A DNA stretch of 64,000 nucleotides from assembly GCF_003002065.1 (NCBI RefSeq), contig NZ_PVZG01000006.1:186001-250000 (forward strand), written 5' to 3'. Shown piece by piece: positions 39,048-47,197 of the stretch (positions within the stretch are counted from its first letter, which is position 1; each line of letters begins with the position of its first letter). Below the pieces are notes generated by a model. It saw only the letters and a list, made by a program, of their open reading frames with translations, ran no database searches and was not told where the DNA came from. Made by a program: the position numbers and the translations under genes. The stretch is from Pseudosporangium ferrugineum. Lineage in GTDB: Bacteria > Actinomycetota > Actinomycetes > Mycobacteriales > Micromonosporaceae.

Positions 39048-39488
39048 ATGCGCGTCTACTACCGTGGCCCCGACGCGATGGTGACCAGCGAACACTTCGT
39101 CCATCGCACCACCACGACGACCAAGGCCTTTCTCGTACGCGACCTGCGTAACGTCTGCATCGCCAGCGCCGACGGCGTACGTCCGCACTATGCCCTGCTG
39201 GGCGTCGGCGCGGCCCTGGCGCTGGTGACCGTCTGGCCGCTCGGAAAGGTCTCACCCCTGTACGCGATCGCGTTCCTGGGGCTGGTCGGCTTCGGTATGG
39301 CCGCCACCGCGCTCCTCTGGCGCGCCCGGCCGCGCACCTGGGTGCTGCAGGCGACCTACCGCGGCCAGGCCGTCGACCTGTACGGAGCCGTGGACGCGAG
39401 GGTGTTCAACCAGGTCAGCCGCGCTCTGCGGCGAGCCATCGAGGACGCGAGGCCGCCGTCGTCGTGGGACGACAACGCCGCCGCGTGA
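39048..39488 (+). CDS. DUF6232-family membrane protein (copy 1)
   Basis: A 146-residue protein: MRVYYRGPDAMVTSEHFV start (the family signature), a beta-rich N-terminal part, two adjacent membrane helices at about 48-90, and a cytoplasmic C-terminal part with VFNQVSRALRRAIED. Function unknown. GGGGGAG lies seven bases before the ATG. A paralogue of similar length and order follows at 39737, and the upstream regions are also alike, so this is a tandem duplication. Confidence 0.8.
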   Translation: MRVYYRGPDAMVTSEHFVHRTTTTTKAFLVRDLRNVCIASADGVRPHYALLGVGAALALVTVWPLGKVSPLYAIAFLGLVGFGMAATALLWRARPRTWVLQATYRGQAVDLYGAVDARVFNQVSRALRRAIEDARPPSSWDDNAAA

Positions 39489-39600
39489 AGGTGCTTTCTC
39501 GCAATCTGCAAGGTGGCACCTTGAGAGGTAGCGATCAGGCTGGTGGCCATGCTTGACTGCTGGCATACCAGGGGCGGAAAAGCGAGGGGAGACGTCAGCA

Positions 39601-39628
39601 ACGGCACCCGGCGGCAACCGGGTGCCGT
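39601..39628 (+). other. Hairpin shared by the two DUF6232 units (copy 2)
   Basis: An 11-base-pair perfect stem (39601-39611 with 39618-39628) with the identical CGGCAA loop, followed by CTTT. It is the counterpart of the hairpin at 38911 and lies 113 bases after the first DUF6232 stop and 108 bases before the second start. Confidence 0.6.
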
Positions 39629-39736
39629 CTTTGCCTCTCGTGCTTTCCGGTCCGTTTCAAGCGAGGCGGGAATTCTCTCCAGTCGCGACCGCGACGCCTT
39701 TCCCCTCTCGTGGAAGAGCATGGAAGGGAGTTCGCA

Positions 39737-40180
39737 ATGCGTATCTACTACCGTGGCCCCGACGCACGCGTTACCGACCAGCACTTCATCCGGCGTACCT
39801 CGTCGGCGGAGGTCGTCTTCAGCGTCCGTGAGCTCCGCAACGTCGTCCGGGTTCAGGGCGGCCCCGCGGTCGAGCGCATGGGCGGCATCATCGTGACGGG
39901 CGCCGGCCTGGTCACCCTGACCGCGGCGAGCTGGTCGCTCGTCGGTCCCACGGCCGGATACGCGATGGCCGTGGTCGCGATCCTGATCGCCCTGGCCGTC
40001 GTGACGGTGACCCGCCGCAACGCGCGTCAGTGGCACGTGCGGGCGACCTACCGCGGCGTCGACGTCACCCTGTACTCGTCATCCGACCGGCAGATGTTCA
40101 ACCAGGTGGCGCGCGCTTTGATGCGGGCCATCGAGGATTCCCGTCCCGTGCGTGAGACGCGCGGGCTGGCCGCGGCCTAG
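39737..40180 (+). CDS. DUF6232-family membrane protein (copy 2)
   Basis: A 147-residue paralogue of the preceding protein: MRIYYRGPDARVTDQHFI at the start, two membrane helices at about 48-95, and MFNQVARALMRAIEDSR near the C-terminus. The central part has drifted much more than the ends. GGGAG precedes the ATG by six bases. No enzyme motif is visible. Expressed alone or with copy 1, depending on whether the intervening hairpin terminates. Confidence 0.8.
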   Translation: MRIYYRGPDARVTDQHFIRRTSSAEVVFSVRELRNVVRVQGGPAVERMGGIIVTGAGLVTLTAASWSLVGPTAGYAMAVVAILIALAVVTVTRRNARQWHVRATYRGVDVTLYSSSDRQMFNQVARALMRAIEDSRPVRETRGLAAA

Positions 40181-40359
40181 AGATCACCGAGAGTTTCAGA
40201 CGTGTGACTTGTTTCTTTTCGGTGAACCTTCCACCGCCGCTTTCCCGTTCTGATAGGACAGTGAGTAGGCTGGCGCGCGACCTCGCTGGTGGCCTTCTGG
40301 CAACCAGCGAGGTGGCAGCTTCACGCTCCATCACCAACGACTTCAACGCTGAAGGACTC

Positions 40360-41262
40360 ATGGCTGAGGGTGACTCGCCCACGGTGGCACGCAGGCGCGT
40401 GCGTCTCGTGCTGCGCGAGGCACGGGAGGCCGCGGGATTCACTCAGCAGGACGTCGCTGAGCAGATGGAATGGAGCCTGAGCAAGGTCATCCGGATCGAG
40501 AACGGCGACGTCACCATCGCGCCCAACGATCTGCGGCCACTGCTCACCTACCTCAACGTCAAGGACCGAGCGCAGGTCGCCGATCTCCTCGCCACCGCGA
40601 AGATCGCGCGGACGCGGCAACGTCAGGCCTGGTACCAGAAGCCTGAGTTCCGCGAGCATCTCACCGACGGACTCCGCCGGCTCATCGAATATGAGACCGA
40701 GGCGCTGTCGGTGCACAGCTATTCCGTGTTCCACATTCCGGGCACGCTGCAACTGCCGTCCTATTCTCGCGCGCTTATCAATATGTGGCGCGACGAGATG
40801 ACCGACGAACAGCGTGAATACCGGCTCGAGGCGCGCAGGCTCCGGCACGAGGCGGTGCTGCAACGCATCGGGTCGCTGCGGATGACCGCGCTGCTGGACG
40901 AGTCGGTCTTCATGCGCGCCGTGGGTGGGCCCGAGATTTTCGCGGAACAACTGGAGGAGATCCTCCGGCTCGAGGAGCAGGACCTCGTCAAGATTCGCAT
41001 GTTTCCGTTCACCGCGGATGCGGCACTCTCCTACAACGCGGGCTTCGACATCGTGTTTCTGGGCAGTGAGGACGAGGAGACCGAGGCCGGTGACAAGGTG
41101 AACGCGGTCATGTACCGCGAGACCGGCACCTCCGACGAGATCGTCGAGGACAAGGCTGTGACGACGCGACACTTCGATCGGTACAGAAAGCTCTGGGAAG
41201 CGGCTATAGATGAGGATGAAACTGTCGATTTCGTGAAGAAGCGCATCAGAGAGCTGCGCTGA
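40360..41262 (+). CDS. XRE-family regulator with DUF5753 domain
   Basis: A 300-residue protein. Residues ~10-70 are an XRE helix-turn-helix (AREAAGFTQQDVAEQMEWSL), and from ~90 on comes the DUF5753 domain (AWYQKPEFREHL, then IPGTLQLPSYSRAL and EQLEEILRL). Such regulators, very abundant in Streptomyces and Actinoplanes, are usually next to DUF397 genes, as here, and influence development or antibiotic production. ATG 40360 follows GAAGGA; the frame is open further upstream but without homology. The two DUF397 genes downstream probably form its functional set, like the BldB/AbaA-type or WhiJ systems. Confidence 0.92.
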   Translation: MAEGDSPTVARRRVRLVLREAREAAGFTQQDVAEQMEWSLSKVIRIENGDVTIAPNDLRPLLTYLNVKDRAQVADLLATAKIARTRQRQAWYQKPEFREHLTDGLRRLIEYETEALSVHSYSVFHIPGTLQLPSYSRALINMWRDEMTDEQREYRLEARRLRHEAVLQRIGSLRMTALLDESVFMRAVGGPEIFAEQLEEILRLEEQDLVKIRMFPFTADAALSYNAGFDIVFLGSEDEETEAGDKVNAVMYRETGTSDEIVEDKAVTTRHFDRYRKLWEAAIDEDETVDFVKKRIRELR

Positions 41263-41341
41263 CGGCGGAAAAAATCTAGCAACTTTCCAGGGGTCGAAAG
41301 GGTTAGTCACTCGATAGCAACTCTATTCGGAAGGCTCCACA

Positions 41342-41539
41342 GTGAATCCCACTCAGACTGCCCAGTGGCGTAAGAGCAGCCGCTGCGGCACCAATGCCTG
41401 CGTCGAGGTCGCCCAGTTCCCGGACCGGGTCATGGTCCGAGACTCCAAGGACCTCTCCGTAGCGCCGCTCACCTTCACCCGGGATGAGTGGACCGCCTTC
41501 GTTCACGGCGTCAAGCGGAACGAGTTCGGCGGGGAATGA
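41342..41539 (+). CDS. DUF397-domain protein (copy 1)
   Basis: A 65-residue protein filling one DUF397 domain: WRKSSRCGTNACVEVA, then the VRDSKD turn and FTRDEWTAFVHGVK. DUF397 proteins act together with XRE-DUF5753 regulators and resemble the small partner in type II toxin-antitoxin-like WhiJ systems. The GTG start is 79 bases after the regulator's stop and is preceded by GGAAG. Probably co-transcribed with the regulator. Confidence 0.9.
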   Translation: MNPTQTAQWRKSSRCGTNACVEVAQFPDRVMVRDSKDLSVAPLTFTRDEWTAFVHGVKRNEFGGE

Positions 41540-41754
41540 CGTCGTCGGCTGCGTGCGGCTCCGGTCGTGCGCAGTACGGTGGGGATTCGGAACACGGCGA
41601 TCGTCGGCAATACCTGCACGGCAGGACCAACGGCGCCTTTGGGCCTAATGCCGACAAAAGGCGAGTCCTGTCACGCTTTCACTCATCTTTCCTCCTGTGG
41701 GAGGAAGCTCCAGTCTCGTACCGTGGGTCGGGAAACCGTCACGGAGGAGCGAGT

Positions 41755-41955
41755 ATGACCAACTCGACGGAGCACCCGGTCGCCTGGCGTAAAGCCGGCG
41801 GCTGCGGCAACACGACGTGCGTAGAGGTGGCCAAGGTCGGCGACGAGTTCTGGCTGCGTGACAGCAAGAACCCGGGGGTCGGACCCCTCCGCTTCACCCC
41901 GGCCGAATGGGCGGCGTTCGTCGAGGGAGTCGCCTCGGGGGAGTTCAGCTACTGA
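41755..41955 (+). CDS. DUF397-domain protein (copy 2)
   Basis: A 66-residue DUF397 protein: WRKAGGCGNTTCVEVA, then LRDSKNPGVGPLRF and EWAAFVEGV. GGAGGAG lies five bases before the ATG. It is separated from copy 1 by 215 bases, which hold only a small TTCCTCC/GGAGGAA hairpin (41689-41706), so it may have its own promoter. The stop is directly followed by the dispersed structured repeat. Confidence 0.9.
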   Translation: MTNSTEHPVAWRKAGGCGNTTCVEVAKVGDEFWLRDSKNPGVGPLRFTPAEWAAFVEGVASGEFSY

Positions 41956-41956
41956 A

Positions 41957-42047
41957 CTTTTTTCAACGTGGCGAGGCCGGCAGTGCCTCTACCGGTCGGC
42001 GGCGCGGCACCGTCGGGCTCGATGTCAGGTTGAAAAGGGTTCACCGG
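41957..42047 (+). ncRNA. Dispersed ~85-base structured element, copy A
   Basis: Nearly the same sequence occurs at 57706-57798 (about 85-90 % identical by eye). In this copy the ends pair as an 11-base-pair stem (41957-41967 with 42029-42039), enclosing a CGAG/CTCG pair and a further interrupted stem between CCGGCAGTGCC and GGCACCGTCGG. The terminal CAAC/GTTG pairing here is CCAC/GTGG in the other copy, a compensatory change. Both copies lie just after a stop codon of a plus-strand gene. It may be a 3'-UTR RNA element or a small mobile repeat; I do not recognise a known family. Confidence 0.5.
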
Positions 42048-42118
42048 AGTTTTCGCACCCGCTGGGGTCTTCGCCGGAAGCCCGGTCCACCGTGTGGCCC
42101 GCGCGGCATACTGCCCAG

Positions 42119-42694
42119 GTGGACGACGGGAAGGGCGGGCCGGACCCGCACCGTGCGCTCCGGGCCACCGGCCGGGGACGGTTCCAGGTGCTCCACGACG
42201 CCGCCGAACGGTTGCTCGACGAGCTGACCGAGCGCTACGTCGCCGATCGGCGCGAGGCCAAGGAGCCCATCGGGCCGGAGACCGGCGCCGAGATCGTGCG
42301 TACCGTGCGGGTCGTCCCGCGGCATCCCGCCGCGGGGCCGGTGGCGATCACGTTCACCGACTTCCCGGGCATCGTGCTCCGGCTCGGCCGGTGGTTCGTG
42401 GAGCCTCTGCCCGCCTGCGGCTGCGACGCCTGCGGCGAGGACGCGGACGAGCTGGTCGAGGTCCTCCGCGCCCGAGTGGCCGCCCACATCGAGGGCGGCC
42501 TGTGGGAGCGGGTGCGCCGCGGCGTGACCGGATCGTGGTGCGAGACGCGCCTGATCGCGCCGGGATTCCGGATGAGCCGGCAGGTGGCCCTGGACAACCG
42601 GGAAGCCCGAGCCGCCCGCCGGGAGGGCTTCGCCGCGGCGGTGCAGTGGGCACCCTGGCCGCTGCGCCCACCCGAAGATGTCGGTGGCGACTGA
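42119..42694 (+). CDS. DUF6226-family protein
   Basis: A 191-residue soluble protein. GRFQVLHDAAERLLDELTERY near the start, TFTDFPGIVLRLGRWFVEPLPACGCDAC in the middle and a C-terminal GSWCETRL segment match DUF6226 as I know it. The four cysteines around C-G-C-D-A-C could bind a metal. The GTG start at 42119 lacks a ribosome binding site but has a CATACT -10-like hexamer at 42107-42112, so it may be leaderless. The DinB-family gene follows after 12 bases. Function is unknown. Confidence 0.65.
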   Translation: MDDGKGGPDPHRALRATGRGRFQVLHDAAERLLDELTERYVADRREAKEPIGPETGAEIVRTVRVVPRHPAAGPVAITFTDFPGIVLRLGRWFVEPLPACGCDACGEDADELVEVLRARVAAHIEGGLWERVRRGVTGSWCETRLIAPGFRMSRQVALDNREARAARREGFAAAVQWAPWPLRPPEDVGGD

Positions 42695-42706
42695 TAGACC
42701 GTACCC

Positions 42707-43291
42707 ATGGATTGGGTACGGGCATTGACGACGCAACTGGACTTCTACTGGGAGACGAGCCTGCGTCCCCGCCTCGAGGGGCTGACGGACGAGGAGTTCT
42801 TCTGGGAACCCGTCGAGGGCTGCTGGTCGCTGCGCCCGGGGCCGGACGGCGACTACCGGCTCGACGGCGCGGAGCCCGAGCCCAGTCCGCCGCCGGTGAC
42901 GACCATCGCCTGGCGCATCCTCCACATCGCCGTGGGCGTCTTCCACACCCGGGCGAGCACGTTCTTCGGCGACGGCCGGGTGCCGGCGGACGCCACGATG
43001 TTCGACCCCCGGCACTGGCCCGCCTCGCTGCCCGGCACGGCGGCCGGGGCGGTGGAGCTGCTCGAGTCGTCGTACCGGTGGTGGCGGGACGGGGTCGCGG
43101 GGCTGGACGAGGAGGGCCTGCTGCGACCGCTCGGGCCTCGGGGAGTGTTCTTCGCCGAGGAGCCGATGGCCATGCTGGTGCTGCACCTCAACCGGGAGAC
43201 GTTCCACCACGGGGGCGAGATCGGGACGCTGCGCGACCTGTACCGCGCCACGGGCGCCCGCTCCCGCGACGATCGGCTGGTGGTGAGGTGA
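42707..43291 (+). CDS. DinB-family (DUF664-like) four-helix protein
   Basis: A 194-residue protein of the DinB/YfiT metal-binding superfamily (thiol-dependent S-transferase and related activities in actinobacteria). It has the helical bundle pattern, with LRPRLEGLTDEEFFWEPVEGCWS at the start, an IAWRILHIAVGVFHTR helix containing the first metal His, and a C-terminal HLNRETFHHGGEIGTLRD with the remaining His ligands. ATG 42707. It runs into the convergent MFS gene with a four-base gap. Confidence 0.88.
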   Translation: MDWVRALTTQLDFYWETSLRPRLEGLTDEEFFWEPVEGCWSLRPGPDGDYRLDGAEPEPSPPPVTTIAWRILHIAVGVFHTRASTFFGDGRVPADATMFDPRHWPASLPGTAAGAVELLESSYRWWRDGVAGLDEEGLLRPLGPRGVFFAEEPMAMLVLHLNRETFHHGGEIGTLRDLYRATGARSRDDRLVVR

Positions 43292-43295
43292 GGGG

Positions 43296-44615
43296 TCAGG
43301 CGTGGGTGGTTGCCGGGGTCGGTTCGTCGGCGGGGGCGGGTGACGGGGCGGTGGTGTCCGGCAGGGGGCGGATGGCGCCGGCTACGGCCATGGCTACGGC
43401 GAGGAGGACGGCCACCGCGGTCAGGGCCTTGAGGACGGTGATGTGATCGCCGAGGAAGCCGACGAGCGGCGGGCCGCCGAGGAAGGCGCAGTAGCCGATC
43501 GACGCGACGACGCTCACGCGCGGGGCCGCCCGGGTCGGGTCGTCCGCGGCGGCGCTCATGCCGACCGGGAAGCCGAGGGACGCGCCCAGGCCCCACACCA
43601 GCGCCCCGGCGAAGGCCGTCGCCGTGTTCGGGCCGAAGACGAAGATGAGCAGGCCGGTCAGGCTGAGGGCAGCCAGCGCGCGCACCACGGCGACACGTCC
43701 GTAGCGGTCGAGCAGGCCGGGGCCGAACCAGCGGCCCAGCGTCATGGCGGAGAGGAAGAGCGCGAAGCCGAGCGTGCCCGTGGTCGCCGTGACGCCGTGG
43801 CCGTCGATCATGGCGACGCTGATCCAGTCGATGCCGGCGCCCTCGGCGAAGGCGAAGGCGAGGACGAACAGGCCGATGAGCAGGGTGCGGGGCTCGCGCC
43901 AGGTGGCCAGCGTGCGCCGGAGACCGCCGTCCGGCGCGGGGTCGGGGTCGGCCGGGGCGGCGTGCGGGGTGGGGCCGGGTTCGTGCGGGGTGGGGCCGGG
44001 TTCGTGCGGGGTGGGGGCGGGGGGAGAGGGCTCGGCGTCGTCGCTGACGAAGGAGCGTACCGAGACGATCACGATGGCGGTTACGAGCACGGCCGAGGCG
44101 ATCAGGTGGGCGGTCACCGGGAGGTGCAGGGCCACGGCTGCCGCTCCGGTGAGGGCGCCGGCGACCGTGCCGACGCTGTAGCCGGCGTGGAAGCGGGGCA
44201 TGATCGCGCGGCCCAGCCGGCGTTCCACCACGGCGCCCTGGACGTTCATCGCCACGTCCCAGGCCCCGTTGGCGAAGCCGAAGAAGAACAGGCCCACGAG
44301 CACGGGCGGGACGCCGTACGGATAACCCAGCCCGACGATGACCAGCGCGAGCGTGAGCAGGGCCGCCATCGCCGTCACGGTGCGCCGGGAGCCGAAGCGG
44401 GACACCATCGAACCGGCCAGCACCAGCGACACGATGGATCCGGTGGCGATCGCCAGCAGCACGAGGCCGAGCCGCGACGGGGTCAGGTCGAGGCCGTCGC
44501 GCACCTGGGGGATGCGGGTGGCCCACGAGGCCATGGCGAAGCCGGCGCCGATGAAGGCCACGTAGACGGCGCGGCCGGCGGCGCGTACCGGGGGAGCGGG
44601 GGCGAGGACGGTCAC
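43296..44615 (-). CDS. MFS transporter
   Basis: A 439-residue, 12-helix MFS protein with the WATRIPQVRDGL and MNVQGAVVERR motifs seen also in the MFS at 36042. The central cytoplasmic loop contains a Pro/His-rich tandem repeat (PTPHEPG) encoded by a GC-rich 21-base repeat near 43966-44030. GTG 44615 overlaps the TetR stop (GTGA), so it is the last gene of the acetyltransferase-TetR-MFS operon and probably exports the compound sensed by the TetR protein. Confidence 0.85.
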   Translation of the reverse strand: MTVLAPAPPVRAAGRAVYVAFIGAGFAMASWATRIPQVRDGLDLTPSRLGLVLLAIATGSIVSLVLAGSMVSRFGSRRTVTAMAALLTLALVIVGLGYPYGVPPVLVGLFFFGFANGAWDVAMNVQGAVVERRLGRAIMPRFHAGYSVGTVAGALTGAAAVALHLPVTAHLIASAVLVTAIVIVSVRSFVSDDAEPSPPAPTPHEPGPTPHEPGPTPHAAPADPDPAPDGGLRRTLATWREPRTLLIGLFVLAFAFAEGAGIDWISVAMIDGHGVTATTGTLGFALFLSAMTLGRWFGPGLLDRYGRVAVVRALAALSLTGLLIFVFGPNTATAFAGALVWGLGASLGFPVGMSAAADDPTRAAPRVSVVASIGYCAFLGGPPLVGFLGDHITVLKALTAVAVLLAVAMAVAGAIRPLPDTTAPSPAPADEPTPATTHA

Positions 44616-45256
44616 GGGTGTGCTCCAAGGGGTGGCGCCGGAGGGACGAGGCGGTCGATGAGGGCGTGGGTCTCGCGCCGGGTCGCCCCGGAGGTGGTGG
44701 CCAGGACCTTGTGCATCACGAGGCCCTCGATCAGGGCGTCGACGCCGCGGGCCGTGGTGGGGTCGGTGAAGCGTTCGAGGACGGCGCGGCTGGTGCGCAT
44801 CCAGGACTCGGTGACCTCGCGCAGCGCCGGGTCGCGCAGGGCGGCGAGGTAGAGCTCGTAGGCCACGGCCCAGTCGTGGGAATCCGCGTCGGCGTCGCTG
44901 TGGATCAGGTCCGTCACGGCCTCGATGAACTCGGCGCGGGTGCGTACCTGGGCGAACGCCGCCGCGTAGGAGCGGGACATGCGGTCCGCGTGCCGGCGGA
45001 AGGCCTGGGCCAGCAGGTCGTTCAGGCCGTCGAAGTGATAGGTCAGCGACCCCAGGGGTACGTCGGCAGCCGCCGCGATGCGCCGGTGGGTGGTGCCGGC
45101 GAGGCCGTGCTCGGCGATGATCTCCACGGTGACGTCGACGATCCGGGACTTGCGCTCGGGATCGTGCCGCCGGGCCGACCGCGCCGGGGCGGGCACGGCC
45201 GGGCGCGCCGCAACCGGGGGAGAAGCGGCGGGGAGCGGGCCCGCCGGGCGGGTCAT
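44612..45256 (-). CDS. TetR-family transcriptional regulator
   Basis: A 214-residue TetR regulator. An Ala/Pro-rich N-terminal arm of ~30 residues precedes the helix-turn-helix (HRRIAAAADVPLGSLTYHF, about residues 60-78); the C-terminal domain is of the TetR_C type. ATG 45256 overlaps the acetyltransferase stop by four bases, and its own stop overlaps the MFS start. The operon is preceded by two palindromes at 45821-45855, which are likely its own operators, giving negative autoregulation. Confidence 0.9.
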   Translation of the reverse strand: MTRPAGPLPAASPPVAARPAVPAPARSARRHDPERKSRIVDVTVEIIAEHGLAGTTHRRIAAAADVPLGSLTYHFDGLNDLLAQAFRRHADRMSRSYAAAFAQVRTRAEFIEAVTDLIHSDADADSHDWAVAYELYLAALRDPALREVTESWMRTSRAVLERFTDPTTARGVDALIEGLVMHKVLATTSGATRRETHALIDRLVPPAPPLGAHP

Positions 45257-45819
45257 GGCTCCACCTCGCGGACGATGCGGGCCGGGTTGCCGACCGCTAC
45301 CACGTTCGCCGGGAGGTCGCGGGTCACGACGGAGCCCGCGCCGACGACGGTGTTCTCGCCGATTGTCACGCCCGGGAGCACTATCGCGCCGCCGCCCAGC
45401 CAGACGTTGTCGGCGATGGTGATCGGGCGGGCCGCCTCCCACTTGGCGCGGCGGGGGCCCGCGGCAACCGGGTGGGTCGGGGTGAGGAGCTGCACGTTCG
45501 GGCCGATCTGGACGTCGTCGCCGATGGTGATGCGGGCGACGTCGAGGCAGAGCAGGCCGAAGTTGGCGAAGGTGCGGGCGCCGATGAACGTCTGGTAGCC
45601 GTAGTCGCAGTAGAACGGCGGGCGGAGCTCGCTGTCCTCGCCGAACGCGCCCAGCAGCTCGGTCAGCACGGCACGCCGGCCCGGCCCGTCGGTGGGATCC
45701 ATGGTGTTGTGCCGGTGTCTGAGCGCGGTGGCGCGCTCCATGTCCCGGAACAGCTCGGGGTCGTCGGCGATGTAGAGCTCGCCGGCGAGCATCCGGTCGC
45801 GCATGCTCGGCTCCGTCAT
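45253..45819 (-). CDS. Sugar O-acetyltransferase (maltose/galactoside acetyltransferase family)
   Basis: A 188-residue left-handed beta-helix acetyltransferase. The N-terminal MAC domain (RDRMLAGELYIADDPEL) is followed by hexapeptide repeats (IGPNVQLLTPTHP with the catalytic His, then ADNVWLGGGAIVLPGVTIGENTVVGAGSVV). It transfers acetyl from acetyl-CoA to a sugar hydroxyl, often a detoxification step linked to export. ATG 45819 lies two bases from the operator palindrome, so the transcript leader is very short. First gene of the operon with TetR and MFS. Confidence 0.93.
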   Translation of the reverse strand: MTEPSMRDRMLAGELYIADDPELFRDMERATALRHRHNTMDPTDGPGRRAVLTELLGAFGEDSELRPPFYCDYGYQTFIGARTFANFGLLCLDVARITIGDDVQIGPNVQLLTPTHPVAAGPRRAKWEAARPITIADNVWLGGGAIVLPGVTIGENTVVGAGSVVTRDLPANVVAVGNPARIVREVEP

Positions 45820-45820
45820 G

Positions 45821-45855
45821 TGTACGAGCGTACATACTATGTGTACGCCTGTACA
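45821..45855. promoter_or_regulatory. Double palindromic operator between divergent genes
   Basis: Two near-identical palindromes, TGTACGAGCGTACA (45821-45834) and TGTACGCCTGTACA (45842-45855), are spaced 21 bases centre to centre, two helical turns. A TAGTAT-like -10 for the minus-strand operon lies between them. They are the best candidate sites for the TetR protein at 44612-45256. Confidence 0.7.
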
Positions 45856-45880
45856 CACCGGCGCTGGATAGACTCCGCTG

Positions 45881-47017
45881 GTGGTGGCGGAATGGGACGT
45901 GGCCGTGGTCGGCGGAGGTCCGGGCGGTCTGGCGGCGGCGCGGGCGGCGGCCGCGGGCGGGGCACGGACGATCGTGCTGGAACGCGCGGAACACCCGCGC
46001 TACAAGACCTGCGGCGGCGGCCTGATCGGCACCTCGCTGGCGCTCGCCGGCGCGGCGATCACGGTGCCCGCACGGGACGCGGTGGACGCGATCACGTTCA
46101 CGGACCGGGGGCGCCGGGCGTTCACCCGGCGGGCGGGCCGGCCGTTGCTGACCATGGTCCGGCGCGACGACTTCGACCTCGCCTGGTACGGGGCCGCCGT
46201 CGGCGCGGGGGCGACCGTACGCCAGAACGCCCAGGTCCGCGCGGTCGACCAGGACGCGGACGCCGCGCGGGTGACGCTCGCGGACGGAGCGGTGATCACT
46301 GCCCGTACGGTGATCGGCGCCGACGGGTCCGCGGCGATCACCTCTCGCTACGTCGGCGTCACCTTCGAGCAGCAGGATCTGGGGCTGGAGGTCGAGCTGG
46401 CCGCCACCGCCGAGGACCGGGCCGCGTACCGGGGCCGGGTCTTGCTCGATTGGGGTCCCGTGCCGGGGTCCTACGGCTGGGTGTTCCCGAAGGACGACGA
46501 ACTGACCGTGGGCGTCATCATGGCGAAGGGTAAAGGCGCCGAGACGAAGCAATACCTCTCGCGGTTCGTGGAGCAGCTCGGGCTGACCGGCCGGCGGGTG
46601 GTGCGCGACTCCGGTCACTTGACCCGCTGCCGTGATGCCGCCGCGCCGCTGCGTCGTGGGCGGGTGCTCGTGGTCGGCGACGCCGCCGGCCTGCTGGAGC
46701 CGTGGACCCGCGAGGGCATCAGCTACGCACTGCGCTCCGGCTCCTGGGCGGGAGAGGCCGCGGCGCGGGCCCGGACGCCCGAGGACCTCGCCGGGTACGA
46801 GCAGCTGGTCGCGGAACGGCTCGTGCCCGAGATGCGGGCCGGCCGCCGGCTGCTGCACGTGTTCTCCCGGCACCCCCGGCTGGTGCACGCGGCGATGCGG
46901 ACGCCGCTGGGCTGGCGGGCGTTCCAGTCGTTCTGCCGCGGCGAGCTGTCGATGGCCGAGGTGCTGCACCGCAGGCCCATCCACCTGGCCGTGGCCGCGG
47001 TCGGCGGCCGGCCCTGA
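45881..47017 (+). CDS. Geranylgeranyl-reductase-family FAD oxidoreductase
   Basis: A 378-residue flavoprotein. VAVVGGGPGGLAAARAAA is the Rossmann FAD-binding start, followed by KTCGGGL, the conserved Cys-containing motif of geranylgeranyl reductases, and VVGDAAGLLEPWTREGISYAL, the second FAD motif. Members saturate isoprenoid double bonds, for example in menaquinone or lipid chains; the substrate here is not known. GTG 45881 (or 45884) has no ribosome binding site but a TAGACT hexamer seven bases upstream, suggesting leaderless expression. It is divergent from the acetyltransferase operon, and its promoter lies close to the operator. The stop is inside the first unit of a minisatellite. Confidence 0.85.
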   Translation: MVAEWDVAVVGGGPGGLAAARAAAAGGARTIVLERAEHPRYKTCGGGLIGTSLALAGAAITVPARDAVDAITFTDRGRRAFTRRAGRPLLTMVRRDDFDLAWYGAAVGAGATVRQNAQVRAVDQDADAARVTLADGAVITARTVIGADGSAAITSRYVGVTFEQQDLGLEVELAATAEDRAAYRGRVLLDWGPVPGSYGWVFPKDDELTVGVIMAKGKGAETKQYLSRFVEQLGLTGRRVVRDSGHLTRCRDAAAPLRRGRVLVVGDAAGLLEPWTREGISYALRSGSWAGEAAARARTPEDLAGYEQLVAERLVPEMRAGRRLLHVFSRHPRLVHAAMRTPLGWRAFQSFCRGELSMAEVLHRRPIHLAVAAVGGRP

Positions 47018-47168
47018 GAGAGCGACCGGTCCTGAGAGAGCGCCGGTCCTGAGAGAGCGGCGGCCCTGAGAGAGCGGCGGCCCTGAGAGAGCGGCGGCCC
47101 TGAGAGAGCGACCGGTCCTGAGAGAGCGCCGGCCCTGAGAGAGCGCCGGCCCTGAGAGAGCGGCCGCG
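47013..47168. repeat. 17-18-bp minisatellite, nine units
   Basis: Nine head-to-tail units, each starting CCTGAGAGAGCG and ending with a variable CGG/CCG part (17 or 18 bases). They start within the stop codon region of the flavoprotein gene and fill the gap to the convergent Nudix gene. No spacers, so not CRISPR. Each unit carries a TGA. Confidence 0.9.
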
Positions 47169-47197
47169 CCGGGGAGAGCAGCGCGGGAGGCGGGGCG

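Noticed and set aside
41540-41754. Possible small gene between the two DUF397 genes
   Set aside because: No frame has both a ribosome binding site and codon bias; only a seven-base-pair hairpin at 41689-41706 is visible.
47013-47168. Short regular repeats that could suggest a CRISPR array
   Set aside because: The units are contiguous without unique spacers, are too short, and no cas genes are nearby.
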